64,000 nucleotides of DNA from Dyella amyloliquefaciens (GTDB lineage Bacteria; Pseudomonadota; Gammaproteobacteria; Xanthomonadales; Rhodanobacteraceae): NCBI RefSeq assembly GCF_004296575.1, contig NZ_SAYT01000007.1, forward strand, positions 186,001 to 250,000, read 5' to 3'. Under the pieces are notes generated by a model. The model ran no database searches. It was not told where the DNA came from and worked only from the letters and a program-made list of their open reading frames with translations. This document shows, one piece after another, positions 1 through 8,125 of this stretch. Position numbers and translations under genes: made by a program. The number at the start of each line of letters is the position of its first letter. Positions within the stretch are counted from its first letter, which is position 1.

Positions 1-143
1 TCGCGGAAGAACTTTCCGTCCTTGTAGATGCGGTGGCGTCCATCGTTGTGGATCATCACCGGAAAGCGCTCGTCGCCGTACTTGGCCGCCAGGTTGGGCC
101 AGTCGCGGGGCAGGATATGGGCGTGGGTATCGATCTTGAGCAT
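1..143 (-). CDS. 2-amino-3-carboxymuconate-6-semialdehyde decarboxylase (ACMSD), N-terminal part
   Basis: Only the first 47 residues are inside the window; the gene runs off the left edge. The start codon lies at 143-141 and the protein opens MLKIDTHAHILPRDWPNL, with the HxH metal pair (H7, H9) of the amidohydrolase fold. The following HNDGRHRIYKDGKFFR stretch matches the start of ACMSD proteins, which decarboxylate the ring-opened product of 3-hydroxyanthranilate in the kynurenine route of tryptophan breakdown. Known for the family: a zinc-dependent decarboxylase in the cytoplasm. Neighbouring pathway genes would lie to the left, outside the window. The fragment is short, so another amidohydrolase 2 family member cannot be fully excluded. 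Confidence 0.8.
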   Translation of the reverse strand, partial: MLKIDTHAHILPRDWPNLAAKYGDERFPVMIHNDGRHRIYKDGKFFR

Positions 144-282
144 ACGCCGAGTGTAGGCCTTCGGCATGACCGCGTCGTGCCGCGGTCGCACATTGGCCTG
201 GGACGCCCCTGAACGTGCATCCGTCGCCCGATGGCGGCATCATGGACGGCGCGCTGACGCCGCGCTCGCCATGGGAGGCAGC

Positions 283-657
283 ATGAAGTTCCTGGTCATG
301 ATCTACAACGACGACGCCCTGCTCGATGCGCTGCCGCAAGGCGAGTTCGACACCATGATGAAGGGCTGTTTCGAGAAGGCCGACGCGCTGCGTGCGGAAG
401 GTTGCCTGCTCGATTCCATGCAGCTCGAATCGCCCGCACAGGCCAAGTCGTTGCGCATGCGCGACAACAAGATGAGCGTGATGGACGGGCCGTTTGCCGA
501 AGCCAAGGAGTATCTCGGCGGCTTCAACCTGATCGAAGCCCGGGACATGGACGACGCCCTGCGCATCGCCAGTTTATTTCCCTGGGCGAGCATGGGCCGG
601 ATCGAGGTGCGCCCGGTGCGCGATATGGATGCGGTGAGGCGACGGGTCGGGGCCTGA
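283..657 (+). CDS. YCII-related (DGPF domain) protein
   Basis: A 124-residue protein starting MKFLVMIYNDD, typical of the YCII/DGPF family. The family motif is visible as DGPFAEAKEYLGGF in the middle of the protein. The start at 283 is chosen because GGGAGG sits just upstream at 273-278; a longer in-frame opening from 166 has no such site. These small ferredoxin-like fold proteins are often encoded beside ECF sigma factors and have no settled biochemical role; here no sigma factor is adjacent. It reads towards the ketosynthase gene on the other strand. Function is therefore only a family assignment. Confidence 0.85.
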   Translation: MKFLVMIYNDDALLDALPQGEFDTMMKGCFEKADALRAEGCLLDSMQLESPAQAKSLRMRDNKMSVMDGPFAEAKEYLGGFNLIEARDMDDALRIASLFPWASMGRIEVRPVRDMDAVRRRVGA

Positions 658-661
658 AGCA

Positions 662-684
662 TCCTCTCCCGCGTTGGGAGAGGA
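662..684. terminator. Hairpin between convergent genes
   Basis: A perfect 9-bp stem (TCCTCTCCC / GGGAGAGGA) with a 5-base loop lies in the 40-bp gap between the YCII gene and the ketosynthase gene, which converge here. There is no T-run on either side, so a role as a two-way terminator is an inference from position and symmetry. Confidence 0.4.
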
Positions 685-697
685 CCCATGCCTCCGC

Positions 698-1912
698 TTA
701 CGGTGCGCGGCGAACCGCCACCACCGCGTTGAGGCCGCCGAACGCGAACGAGTTGCTGATCGCGACATCCACCTTGCGCTCTCGCGCTTCGTTCGGCACG
801 TAGTCGAGATCGCAGGCCGGATCGGGACCGAGGTAGTTCAGCGTGGGTGGCACGATGCCATCGTGGATGGCGCCGATGGTCGCCACCAGTTCCAGTGCAC
901 CGCCTGCACCCAGGGCATGGCCATGCATGGGCTTGGTCGAGGAGATCCACAGCTCACGTGCATGCTCGCCGAAGACGCGATGGATGGCGCGCGTCTCGGT
1001 GCTGTCATTCGCTACGGTGCCGGTGCCGTGCGCGTTGATGTAGTCCACCTGGTCGGGAGAAAGGCCACCGTCGCGCAACGCCATGTTCATCGCAGCCGCC
1101 GCGCCGATGTCCGACGGTGCGGCGATGTCGCCCGCATCGGAGCTCATGCCGGTACCGACCAGTTCGCAGATGATCTCCGCGCCGCGCTGCTGAGCGGACT
1201 CCAGCGTTTCGATGACGTACATCGCCGCGCCTTCGCCCAGCACCAGGCCGCGACGGCCCTGGCTGAAGGGGCGGCAGGTATCGGGGGCCAGCACGCGCAT
1301 GGCTTCCCAGGCGCGCAAGGTACCCAAGGTAATACAAGCTTCGGTGCCGCCCACCACGGCCGCATCGACCAGGCCGCTGCGGATCATCATGGCGGCCTGC
1401 GCGAAGGCATGGTTCGACGAGGCGCAGGCGCTGGCCACCACGAACGAGGGCCCGGTGATGCCGTGCACCATGCTCACCTGGCTGGCCGGTGCGTTCATCA
1501 TCATGCGCACGATGCCCAGCGGATGGAAACGCCCCTGGTGCTCGCCATAGAGGCGCTCGTAGAGGTCATCGCGCGTCGTTTCGCCACCGACACCCGTGCC
1601 GATCACCACCGCCGTGCGCGAAGCCGCCTCGCCCTCGAAGCTGATGCCCGATTGCTGGATGGCTTCCCTGGCGGCAATCAGCGCGTATTCGCTGAAGGGA
1701 TCGAGCAGCGAGCGGCGTGCTTCGTCGAAGAAGTTGGCCGGATCGTAGTTGACCACTTCTGCCGCGATACCGCCGTTGCGCAACTGGCCCGGCTGGATGT
1801 GATGGATGGGACCGATGCCGGAACGGCCTTCGGTCATCGCCTTCCAGACGGAAGGCGCATCGTGGCCAAGGGCGCAGATCGCGCCCATGCCGGTGATGAC
1901 GATACGACGCAT
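698..1912 (-). CDS. Beta-ketoacyl-ACP synthase (FabF-like)
   Basis: A 404-residue thiolase-fold ketosynthase that would condense an acyl group with malonyl-ACP. The catalytic set is complete: Cys163 in SACASS, His295 in NAHGTGT, and Lys327 with His332 in the STKPMHGHALGAGG block. Length fits FabF/FabB enzymes. It follows the ACP gene by 19 bp on the same strand, so the two form an operon. A dedicated ACP with its own ketosynthase, away from the fab genes, usually serves a special lipid or polyketide rather than bulk fatty acids. The product here is unknown. The surrounding FemAB-like, arginase-fold and aminotransferase genes may belong to the same pathway (inference). Confidence 0.9.
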   Translation of the reverse strand: MRRIVITGMGAICALGHDAPSVWKAMTEGRSGIGPIHHIQPGQLRNGGIAAEVVNYDPANFFDEARRSLLDPFSEYALIAAREAIQQSGISFEGEAASRTAVVIGTGVGGETTRDDLYERLYGEHQGRFHPLGIVRMMMNAPASQVSMVHGITGPSFVVASACASSNHAFAQAAMMIRSGLVDAAVVGGTEACITLGTLRAWEAMRVLAPDTCRPFSQGRRGLVLGEGAAMYVIETLESAQQRGAEIICELVGTGMSSDAGDIAAPSDIGAAAAMNMALRDGGLSPDQVDYINAHGTGTVANDSTETRAIHRVFGEHARELWISSTKPMHGHALGAGGALELVATIGAIHDGIVPPTLNYLGPDPACDLDYVPNEARERKVDVAISNSFAFGGLNAVVAVRRAP

Positions 1913-1931
1913 GGTTGAGCAGGCTCTTTGC

Positions 1932-2186
1932 TTAGCCCTCGGCGGACTTCAGGGCGATCTGGCGTTCGATCGCCTCGACAAGCTGGCCGACGGTGCCGTT
2001 GTCGAAGTCGGTGTCTTCGTTGGGCAGGTTGATGTTGAAGTGTTCTTCCAGGTCGAACAGCACTTCGATGGCGTCCAGCGAGGCGATGCCAAGGTCCTTG
2101 AGGGTGGACTCGGGCTTGATCGTGGCGATGTCGATCTTGGCCTGCTTCGCAATGATGTCGAAGGTTTCCTGCTGAACTGTGCTCAT
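1932..2186 (-). CDS. Acyl carrier protein
   Basis: An 84-residue acidic carrier protein. Ser36 in DLGIASLDAIEV is the expected 4-phosphopantetheine attachment site, followed by the acidic recognition helix LFDLEEHFNI. The start at 2186 (MSTVQQ) is preferred over an upstream in-frame Met because AGGAAAG lies just before it and the length then fits ACPs. It is the first gene of an ACP-ketosynthase pair. Compared with housekeeping AcpP the helix II sequence is divergent (IASLDAI instead of DSLD), which suggests a specialised carrier. Its partner enzymes are probably the adjacent ketosynthase and perhaps the divergently read acyltransferase-like gene. Confidence 0.9.
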   Translation of the reverse strand: MSTVQQETFDIIAKQAKIDIATIKPESTLKDLGIASLDAIEVLFDLEEHFNINLPNEDTDFDNGTVGQLVEAIERQIALKSAEG

Positions 2187-2414
2187 GTGTGCTTTCCTGG
2201 TTTCCATGGCGCCGGGGTGGTGCGGCATCGCTCGGATGCCTCCTGTTAAAGCCTGACCAACCGCCACGGCAAAGTCCAGAACGCCGGTGCATACGGAACG
2301 GTACGTAGACATCGTGCCGCGCCTGCCTTTCACGAACCTTTGGCCGGGGGCGGGCCTGCCGCAAGGGCGCGCGGGGCCTTATGCTATGCGGTCTGTATCC
2401 CATGGAAGTGCCGT
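2187..2414. promoter_or_regulatory. Divergent promoter region between the ACP and GNAT-like genes
   Basis: These 228 bp separate the leftward ACP-ketosynthase pair from the rightward GNAT-like/arginase-fold pair and must hold both promoters. A TATGCTAT stretch near 2380-2387 could be a -10 region for the rightward transcript; I could not place -35 boxes or an operator with confidence. Confidence 0.4.
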
Positions 2415-3473
2415 GTGCGGTATCTGAACCAGCTTGAGCCGGATGCCCTGGTCGCCCGCTTCGCCGAGCATCCCCCCATCGGTTTCAGCGTGCTCGAGGC
2501 GGCGGGTACGCCGGCCTTCGTGGCACCCTTCGACCTGCTCACCACGGCGGATGCCGAGGCGCGCGACAAGGTCATGCACGCACCCGGCTACGGCTGGTGG
2601 GGGAAGCTGCTGCGCTGGCGCACGGCGTTCGTGGGCACCACGGTGTCGGAGTACGCGTTGTTTCCGCATGGTGTCGATCCTTCCGCCCTGGCGCGCTCAC
2701 TGCGCGACGAGCTGGGCCGCCGGCAACGGTTGCTGATCGTCAAGGACGTACCCCAGGCCTCGCCGCTGTTCGACGCCGATGCGGCCGAATGGTGCCGCCG
2801 CTTTGCCGACGCGTGTGCCGACAACGGCTTCGTGCTGCTGGAAGGGCAGGCCTTGGCCTATGTGCCGATCGATTTTGCCAGTGAAGACGAATACCTCTCG
2901 CGCCTTTCTTCCGGTCGCCGCAAGGACATCCGGCGCAAGCTGCGCAAACGCGACGACGTGGCAGTGGAGGCGGTGCGCTGCGGTGATGCGGCGTTTGCCG
3001 ACGATGCCGTTGTCGACGCGTACTACGCGCTCTACGAGAACGTGTATGCGCAGAGCGAAATCCACTTCGACAAGCTGAGCCGCGACTTCTTCGCGGCGGT
3101 GCTGCGCGATGCGGCCAACGGTGGCGTAGTGTTCGTCTACCGGCACGAAGGCGCGATGATCGGCTGGAACCTGTGCTTCGTGGTGGAAGGCAAGCTGATC
3201 GACAAATACGTCGGTTTCGCTTACCCGCAGGCACGCGAACAGAACCTTTATTTCACGAGTTGGTTCCACAATCTGGCTTTCGCACGTGAGCAAGGGCTCA
3301 CCCATTACGTGGCAGGCTGGACGGATCCTGAAATCAAGTCCTATCTGGGTGCAAAATTCACCCTGACCCGGCACGCGATCTACCTGCGCAACCCGTTGTT
3401 GCGCATGTTGGCGCGCAGGCTGGGTCGGTTCTTCGAAAGCGACAGCCAATGGGCAACGCATGAACAAGCGTGA
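2415..3473 (+). CDS. FemAB/BioF2-type GNAT acyltransferase
   Basis: A protein of about 352 residues in the GNAT/FemAB-like superfamily (Acetyltransf_6 type). Visible signs are the SGRRKDIRRKLRK block, the FDKLSRDFF segment and the C-terminal core with HEGAMIGWNL, followed by the NLYFTSWFHNLA helix region. Such proteins move an acyl or aminoacyl group from a carrier (CoA, ACP or tRNA) to an amine. A GTG start at 2415 is chosen because GGAAG precedes it; the longer frame from 2340 has no ribosome site. Its end overlaps the start of the arginase-fold gene by 14 bp, so the two are translated together. An ACP gene is read divergently next to it. The actual substrate is unknown. Confidence 0.7.
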   Translation: MRYLNQLEPDALVARFAEHPPIGFSVLEAAGTPAFVAPFDLLTTADAEARDKVMHAPGYGWWGKLLRWRTAFVGTTVSEYALFPHGVDPSALARSLRDELGRRQRLLIVKDVPQASPLFDADAAEWCRRFADACADNGFVLLEGQALAYVPIDFASEDEYLSRLSSGRRKDIRRKLRKRDDVAVEAVRCGDAAFADDAVVDAYYALYENVYAQSEIHFDKLSRDFFAAVLRDAANGGVVFVYRHEGAMIGWNLCFVVEGKLIDKYVGFAYPQAREQNLYFTSWFHNLAFAREQGLTHYVAGWTDPEIKSYLGAKFTLTRHAIYLRNPLLRMLARRLGRFFESDSQWATHEQA

Positions 3474-4335
3474 ACCACTGATCCTGGACTTCGACAGCTC
3501 GGTAGGCGAGATACCGGGCGCGACGACGATCGCCCTGTCGGACTGGCAGGAGGCGATCCGTTTCGGCTGCACGCTGCGCACCTTCAACCGCCTGCGTACC
3601 AAGCTCGACGCACAGGCGCCCGCCAGCTACGGCACGGTGCTGATGGGCTCGGGGGACTATCACCACCTCACCTGGCCGCTGGTGGAACGCCAGCGCGCGC
3701 GTGGGCCGTTCCAGCTGGTGGTGTTCGACAACCATCCGGACAACATGCGGTTCCCATGGGGCATCCATTGCGGTTCGTGGGTGCGCCGGGTTGCCATGCT
3801 GCCGTACGTCACGCATGTGCACGTGGTGGGTATCACCTCGGGCGACATCGGTGCGAAGCACGCATGGGAGAACTACCTGCGCCCCCTTAAGGCCGGCAAG
3901 CTCAGTTACTGGTGCATGGACGTGAACGTGGACTGGGCTGCGAAGCTGGGCCTTTCCGACGCGTTTCGCCGTTTCGACGACCCGGACGAGCTCACCGGTG
4001 CGTTCATCCAGCAGTTGCGCCAGGCGCCGCAGGCTACCTACCTCTCGATCGACAAGGACGCATTCAGCGTCGACACCGCGCGCACCAACTGGGACCAGGG
4101 TCGCCTGGAAGAAGAGCACGCGATGGCCATCATCGAGGCTTTGCGTGGACGCATTGTGGCGAGCGACATCAATGGCGAGGTTTCCGCGTACCGGTACAGC
4201 ACGTGGTGGAAGCGGCTGTTGAGCGGCATGGACGGGCAGGAGCCGATTCCGCAAAGCGAGCTGGATGCCTGGCAGGCGCAGCAGCGGGCCTTCAATACCC
4301 GTCTGCTAGCTGCGATCGCCGAAAGCAGTGTGTAA
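3460..4335 (+). CDS. Arginase-fold (ureohydrolase-like) protein
   Basis: A 291-residue protein with the ureohydrolase plan. An early GSGDYHH (residues 63-69) stands for the first metal histidine, DNHPD (90-94) corresponds to the DxHxD metal motif, and LSIDKDAF (195-202) to the SxDxD motif near the active site. A late SDINGEVS (235-242) resembles the terminal EVNP block. True arginases and agmatinases have DAHxD, so the DNHPD spelling and short length suggest a divergent member that may act on another guanidine or amide, or have lost hydrolysis. It overlaps the FemAB-like gene by 14 bp. Pairing with an acyltransferase and ACP suggests processing of an acylated amine (inference). Confidence 0.65.
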   Translation: MNKREPLILDFDSSVGEIPGATTIALSDWQEAIRFGCTLRTFNRLRTKLDAQAPASYGTVLMGSGDYHHLTWPLVERQRARGPFQLVVFDNHPDNMRFPWGIHCGSWVRRVAMLPYVTHVHVVGITSGDIGAKHAWENYLRPLKAGKLSYWCMDVNVDWAAKLGLSDAFRRFDDPDELTGAFIQQLRQAPQATYLSIDKDAFSVDTARTNWDQGRLEEEHAMAIIEALRGRIVASDINGEVSAYRYSTWWKRLLSGMDGQEPIPQSELDAWQAQQRAFNTRLLAAIAESSV

Positions 4336-4347
4336 GCCGGCGTATCG

Positions 4348-4369
4348 ACTCTCCTGACGGCAGGAGAGT
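4348..4369. terminator. Hairpin after the arginase-fold gene
   Basis: A perfect 9-bp inverted repeat (ACTCTCCTG / CAGGAGAGT) with a 4-base loop lies 13 bp past the stop codon. No T-run follows, so it may be a weak or factor-assisted terminator or an mRNA 3-prime end stabiliser. Confidence 0.35.
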
Positions 4370-4437
4370 GGCTCAGGGCAATACAGCGTAACGGAGTGCC
4401 GGCTCATTCCGGTGACCGTTTGGACGATGTGTTCGTT

Positions 4438-5271
4438 ATGGCCGAGCTCGTTCACTTGCGTCGTCGTGCGAAGGTCTTCCTCGCGTTCGCCTTTGGCATC
4501 AGCTGGTGCGCGTGGGGCACCTTGATCCTGCTGGCGCAAGCCCAGGCGACGGCTTACGGCGAATGGCCGTTCATGACGCTGTACGCGCTCGGAGGCCTGG
4601 GGCCGACCATCGCGGCCTATGTCTCCGTCTGTCTCACCCGGAGGGAAGCGCCGCTGCGCGAATTCAATCAGCGCGTGTTGCGATGGCGCGTGCGTCCCGT
4701 GTGGTACGTGGTGGCGATCGGTTTGCCGATTGCGCTGGCCTTTGTTGCCGTAGGGATCGCCGTCGCGCTGCATCTGGCCGTGTCGAGCCAGCTGGCCATC
4801 AAGCCCTGGTATGTGTTCCCGCTGCTGTTTGCCATGACCATCATCGGTGGTGGGCTGGAGGAGTTTGGCTGGCGTGGCGTGACCCAGGATGCATGGGGTC
4901 CGATCCTGGGGCAGGCGCGCGCTGCGTTGATGATCGGCCCGATCTGGGCGATATGGCATCTGCCGCTGTTCTTTCTGCCCGGAGTCAGCCAGTACCACGG
5001 ACAGTTCGGTCCGTTCCTGGTCGGTGTGGTGGGCAACGCCTTGCTGTTCGGCTGGCTCTACAGCCGGACGCGCAGCATCCTGTTGTGCGTGTTCATGCAT
5101 GCCGCGACCAACGCCATCGTGATGCTTGGCGTGGTGGTGCCGGCCGAGCACGGGATGTCGTTGATCAGCCCGTGCGTGGTGCTGGCGGTGGGAGCGTTGC
5201 TCTTTCTGTCGTTCGGCAAGCGCGGCTCGCCAGCGATTGCCGAGGCGCCCGGCGCGGGCCAGCAGGACTAG
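4438..5271 (+). CDS. CPBP (CAAX-type) intramembrane metalloprotease
   Basis: A multi-span membrane protein of 277 residues with the full CPBP motif set: EEFGWR (Glu141, Glu142, Arg146), His174 in AIWHLP, and His221 with Asn225 in FMHAATNA. Family members are membrane-embedded glutamate-dependent proteases; bacterial ones often handle peptide maturation or bacteriocin immunity, but many have no known target. The start at 4438 is preferred because residues before it (from 4396) are polar and unlike the family; no strong ribosome site is visible. Its stop codon interlocks with that of the aminotransferase gene in a shared CTAG. Whether it belongs to the surrounding pathway is unknown. Confidence 0.85.
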   Translation: MAELVHLRRRAKVFLAFAFGISWCAWGTLILLAQAQATAYGEWPFMTLYALGGLGPTIAAYVSVCLTRREAPLREFNQRVLRWRVRPVWYVVAIGLPIALAFVAVGIAVALHLAVSSQLAIKPWYVFPLLFAMTIIGGGLEEFGWRGVTQDAWGPILGQARAALMIGPIWAIWHLPLFFLPGVSQYHGQFGPFLVGVVGNALLFGWLYSRTRSILLCVFMHAATNAIVMLGVVVPAEHGMSLISPCVVLAVGALLFLSFGKRGSPAIAEAPGAGQQD

Positions 5272-6467
5272 CCCGTCGCCTGTTCCAGCACCGAGCAGAT
5301 CGACTCGAACGTCGCATCGTCCAGCCAGGGGCTGTTGGTGATGGTGAGCGAGCGTGCGGCGAAGTCCCGGGCGTTGGGTAACGCCGCATCGGGCACGACG
5401 TCACGCAGGTAGCCGTAGTCGGGCAGGGCATGGATGAACAGGCGGCTGACACCGAGGCCCGCCGTCCAGAGCGTTCGCAGCGCCTTGTCGCGCTGGGCCT
5501 GGGTGGGAAGCGTCAACAGCAGGAACGGCCACACGCCACGCTGACCGGGAACATCGTCGAACACAGTGATGCCGGCGATGCGCCGCAGGCGCGACACGCG
5601 CGGCAGCGCCTGCGTCCGCGTGGCCTCCAGGAAGGCCGGCAGGCGTTCCAGTGCGCGTGCACCGACTGCCTGTCGCCAGTCACTCACGGTGTGCAGCGGA
5701 ATATCCGGCCCGAAATCGTCGCCGACGGCGGCGACCGGGTCGCCCTCGGCAAGCGCCTTGCGCAACGGGCGGCCATAAGCCAGCGACAGCAGCGAAGGAC
5801 GATAGGCCAGCGTGTAGCCGATCAGCTCCAGCGCGCGCTGCCAGTCCATCCGCGCATCGGGCCTGATGGTGGCGTCGTGGCTTGCGGCAAAGGCGTCGCG
5901 CAGTACCACATCGCGCGTCAGCAGCAGGCCACCTTCGAACAGGGTGAGACCCTTACCTACGGCGAGGCTGAAGAAAGCGGCATCGCCCAGCAGGCCGACA
6001 CTGCGGCCGTCCTGCATCGCGCCCAGGGCCTGGGCCGCGTCCTCCAGCACATACGCACCCACGCGATGGGCGATGTCGAGGGACGCATTCACGTCGGCGA
6101 TGCGGCCGGCGAGATGGGTGGGAACGATGGCGAGCGTCTTCGCATTCGCCTGCGTCGCCAGCTGCGCGAGGTCCATGTCGAAATGGTTCGGCGAGAGATC
6201 GCACAGGCGCGGCTTGAGGCCGGCGCGATGGATCGCCAGCGCCACCAACGGGCACGTCCAGGCGGGAACGATCACTTCATCGCGTTGCGGGCGCAGGCGA
6301 TGCATCGCACGCAGCGCCACCACCATCGCGGCAGTACCGGAACATTCGAGCTGCAGGTGCGACACGCCAAGCCAGGCGGCCACGCGTTCGGCGAACGGAG
6401 CGCGTCCCGGCCACAGGTCGTTGAGGCGGAGCGGCAGTCCAGCAGTGGGCGGCAGCTCGCGCGTCAC
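5268..6467 (-). CDS. DegT/DnrJ-type PLP aminotransferase
   Basis: A 399-residue PLP enzyme of the DegT/DnrJ/EryC1 family, which aminates keto sugars or related carbonyl compounds. Seen in the sequence are CSGTAAMVVALRA near the N-terminus, VPAWTCP, THLAGR, the LEDAAQALGA cofactor block and FSLAVGKGLTLFEGG, in which the Lys (about residue 172) is the expected Schiff-base lysine. GTG at 6467, one base after the preceding stop, is the likely start; further upstream reading lies inside the EamA gene. It is the last gene of a four-gene leftward operon (esterase, two EamA halves, aminotransferase). The ArnB plus ArnE/ArnF pattern is similar, but no Arn glycosyltransferase is seen, so the substrate is open. 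Confidence 0.8.
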   Translation of the reverse strand: MTRELPPTAGLPLRLNDLWPGRAPFAERVAAWLGVSHLQLECSGTAAMVVALRAMHRLRPQRDEVIVPAWTCPLVALAIHRAGLKPRLCDLSPNHFDMDLAQLATQANAKTLAIVPTHLAGRIADVNASLDIAHRVGAYVLEDAAQALGAMQDGRSVGLLGDAAFFSLAVGKGLTLFEGGLLLTRDVVLRDAFAASHDATIRPDARMDWQRALELIGYTLAYRPSLLSLAYGRPLRKALAEGDPVAAVGDDFGPDIPLHTVSDWRQAVGARALERLPAFLEATRTQALPRVSRLRRIAGITVFDDVPGQRGVWPFLLLTLPTQAQRDKALRTLWTAGLGVSRLFIHALPDYGYLRDVVPDAALPNARDFAARSLTITNSPWLDDATFESICSVLEQATG

Positions 6468-6468
6468 G

Positions 6469-6906
6469 TCAATCGCCCGCAGTAACGCCCAACGCACCCT
6501 TGGCTTCGGTGGGCGCGTCGTTTTCGGGATGGGCGCCGCTTTCGGCGAAGGCGAGGCAGACGATGCCGGCGACGATGGTTGCCGCACCGATGATGCGAGG
6601 CCACGTCAGCGGTTCATGGAACAGCCACATGGAGAACACCATCACGCTGACCACTTCGAGGTGCGTGACGGCGAAGGCCGGGCCGATGGGCGCGTGCTTG
6701 AGCAGCGTCATCCAGGTGAAGAAGTTGCCGACGTAGCCGATCACCGCGACATAGATCCACGGATGACCGAACACGCGCACGATCCACGCCCAGTTCGCTT
6801 CGGGCGGAAAGGCGTGGTTGCCGGCGTACTTGAAGCTCAGCTGCACCAGGGTGTCGAACAGCACCAGGATGGTGAAGCCGATGGCGTAGAAGCGGGTGCG
6901 ACTCAT
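6469..6906 (-). CDS. Half-size EamA/SMR-like membrane transporter (second of pair)
   Basis: A 145-residue protein with four apparent membrane helices and the EamA/DMT feel: a start MSRTRFYAIGFTILVLFDTL, then GHPWIYVAVIGYVGNFFTWM, PIGPAFAVTHLEVVSVMV and LTWPRIIGAATIVAGIVCL. Half-size members such as ArnE/ArnF, EmrE-type and SMR proteins work as dimers; a gene pair suggests a heterodimer. It follows the first half by 4 bp and precedes the aminotransferase start by 1 bp. Known ArnE/F flip a lipid-linked aminosugar across the inner membrane, so moving a lipid-linked amine product is a reasonable guess here. Confidence 0.75.
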   Translation of the reverse strand: MSRTRFYAIGFTILVLFDTLVQLSFKYAGNHAFPPEANWAWIVRVFGHPWIYVAVIGYVGNFFTWMTLLKHAPIGPAFAVTHLEVVSVMVFSMWLFHEPLTWPRIIGAATIVAGIVCLAFAESGAHPENDAPTEAKGALGVTAGD

Positions 6907-6910
6907 GCGA

Positions 6911-7276
6911 TCAACCTCCGCCAGCCACGCCGACGATGGCCACGCCGGCGGTCACCAGCAGGATGCCGGTCACGCGCAGCGGGGTCAGCTTTTCTTTGAA
7001 CAGGATGCGGCCGGCGATCATGATCACCACGATGTTGATCGAGCCTAGCAGCACGCCTTCGGACAGATCGACCAGCGAGAGGAAGGCGATCCACACCAGG
7101 AATTCGACGACGTAGGACACCACGCCGATCCAGATCCACGGGCGCGCTGCCATGTACTTCCAGCGCGCGACGCCGTCGCCCGCACGCGGATCGCCGGCTG
7201 CCGCCTTGAAGGCAAGCTGGCCGACGGTGTCGAGGGTGACGTTCAACAGCCACAGTGCAACGACCAGGGGAGTCAT
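6911..7276 (-). CDS. Half-size EamA/SMR-like membrane transporter (first of pair)
   Basis: A 121-residue protein with four hydrophobic helices: MTPLVVALWLLNVTLDTVGQ at the N-terminus, then RPWIWIGVVSYVVEFLVW, LSEGVLLGSINIVVIMIAG and LRVTGILLVTAGVAIVGVA. It shares the layout of the next gene, which supports a heterodimeric small transporter like ArnE/ArnF. It starts 9 bp after the esterase stop and ends 4 bp before the second half, so the three are cotranscribed. Substrate unknown; export or flipping of a small lipid or amine product is inferred from neighbours. Confidence 0.75.
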   Translation of the reverse strand: MTPLVVALWLLNVTLDTVGQLAFKAAAGDPRAGDGVARWKYMAARPWIWIGVVSYVVEFLVWIAFLSLVDLSEGVLLGSINIVVIMIAGRILFKEKLTPLRVTGILLVTAGVAIVGVAGGG

Positions 7277-7285
7277 GCGACTTCC

Positions 7286-8125
7286 TTAGGCGGCAGCGCG
7301 GGCGGCGGGTTCGTAGGTGGCGGCGATCTGCTGGAAGAACGCGGCGGAGCGATCGATCAGCACGCGACGTTCGCGGTCGATGGTGATCATGTGATAGCTG
7401 TCTTCCAGCCACAGCGTTTCCACCGGACCGGATACCGAGCGCTCCACCAGGTAGGCATTCTCGATGCTGGCGATGTCGTCTTCGGTGGCGTGCGCGATCA
7501 GGCAGGGCGCATTGACCCTGGGCAGGTCGCGACGCACCACGGCGGCCATCTTGTACATCTCGGCCAGCGACGGCCACGGGTTGCCTGGCAGGCCGGCCGC
7601 GGCGCTGTCGCCGCCCAGCATCAGCGAGCTGATCTGCTGGCGCAGGCGCTCGTCGCGCAGGCCATAGGGCTCTTCCTCGTGCACCATCCAGTTGCGGCCG
7701 ATGCCGAGCTTGTCGATCAGCGGCAGCAGGAAGGAGAACTTGCCGTACCACGGCGTGGCCCAGCCGTCGTACTTGAAGGTGGCGCCATAGACGCCCACGC
7801 CCTTCACCCAGTCGGGATGATCCGCAGCGAGCTTGAGCGCGAGCACCGCGCCCATCGACAGGCCGGCCACGAACAGGTGGTCCACCTCATGGCGGAACTG
7901 CTCGGCAGCCTTCTCGACGCTGGCGTACCAGTCCTGCCAGTTGGTGGCGAGCAGGTCCTTCGCATCACCGCAGTGACCCGCCAGCTGCATGCCGTACACG
8001 CTGAAGCCGGCGCGGTTCAGGCCCTTGCCGACCAGGCGCATCTCGGCCGGCGTGCCGGTGAGACCGTGAATGAGCAGCACACCGCTGCGACCGCCTTCGA
8101 AGCGGAACTCGACGTTCTGGATCAC
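7286..8125 (-). CDS. Alpha/beta hydrolase, carboxylesterase-like
   Basis: A 279-residue cytoplasmic hydrolase (no signal peptide). HGLTGTPAEM (20-29) is the oxyanion-hole block, GLSMG puts the nucleophile at Ser90, Asp216 or Asp217 lies in HATEDD, and His245 in EDSYHMIT completes the triad. This arrangement matches Est30-type carboxylesterases and monoglyceride-lipase-like enzymes that cleave medium-chain esters. It is the first gene of the leftward operon with two EamA halves and a DegT aminotransferase. If the cluster makes a fatty-acyl compound, this enzyme could release or trim an acyl group (inference). Confidence 0.85.
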   Translation of the reverse strand: MIQNVEFRFEGGRSGVLLIHGLTGTPAEMRLVGKGLNRAGFSVYGMQLAGHCGDAKDLLATNWQDWYASVEKAAEQFRHEVDHLFVAGLSMGAVLALKLAADHPDWVKGVGVYGATFKYDGWATPWYGKFSFLLPLIDKLGIGRNWMVHEEEPYGLRDERLRQQISSLMLGGDSAAAGLPGNPWPSLAEMYKMAAVVRRDLPRVNAPCLIAHATEDDIASIENAYLVERSVSGPVETLWLEDSYHMITIDRERRVLIDRSAAFFQQIAATYEPAARAAA

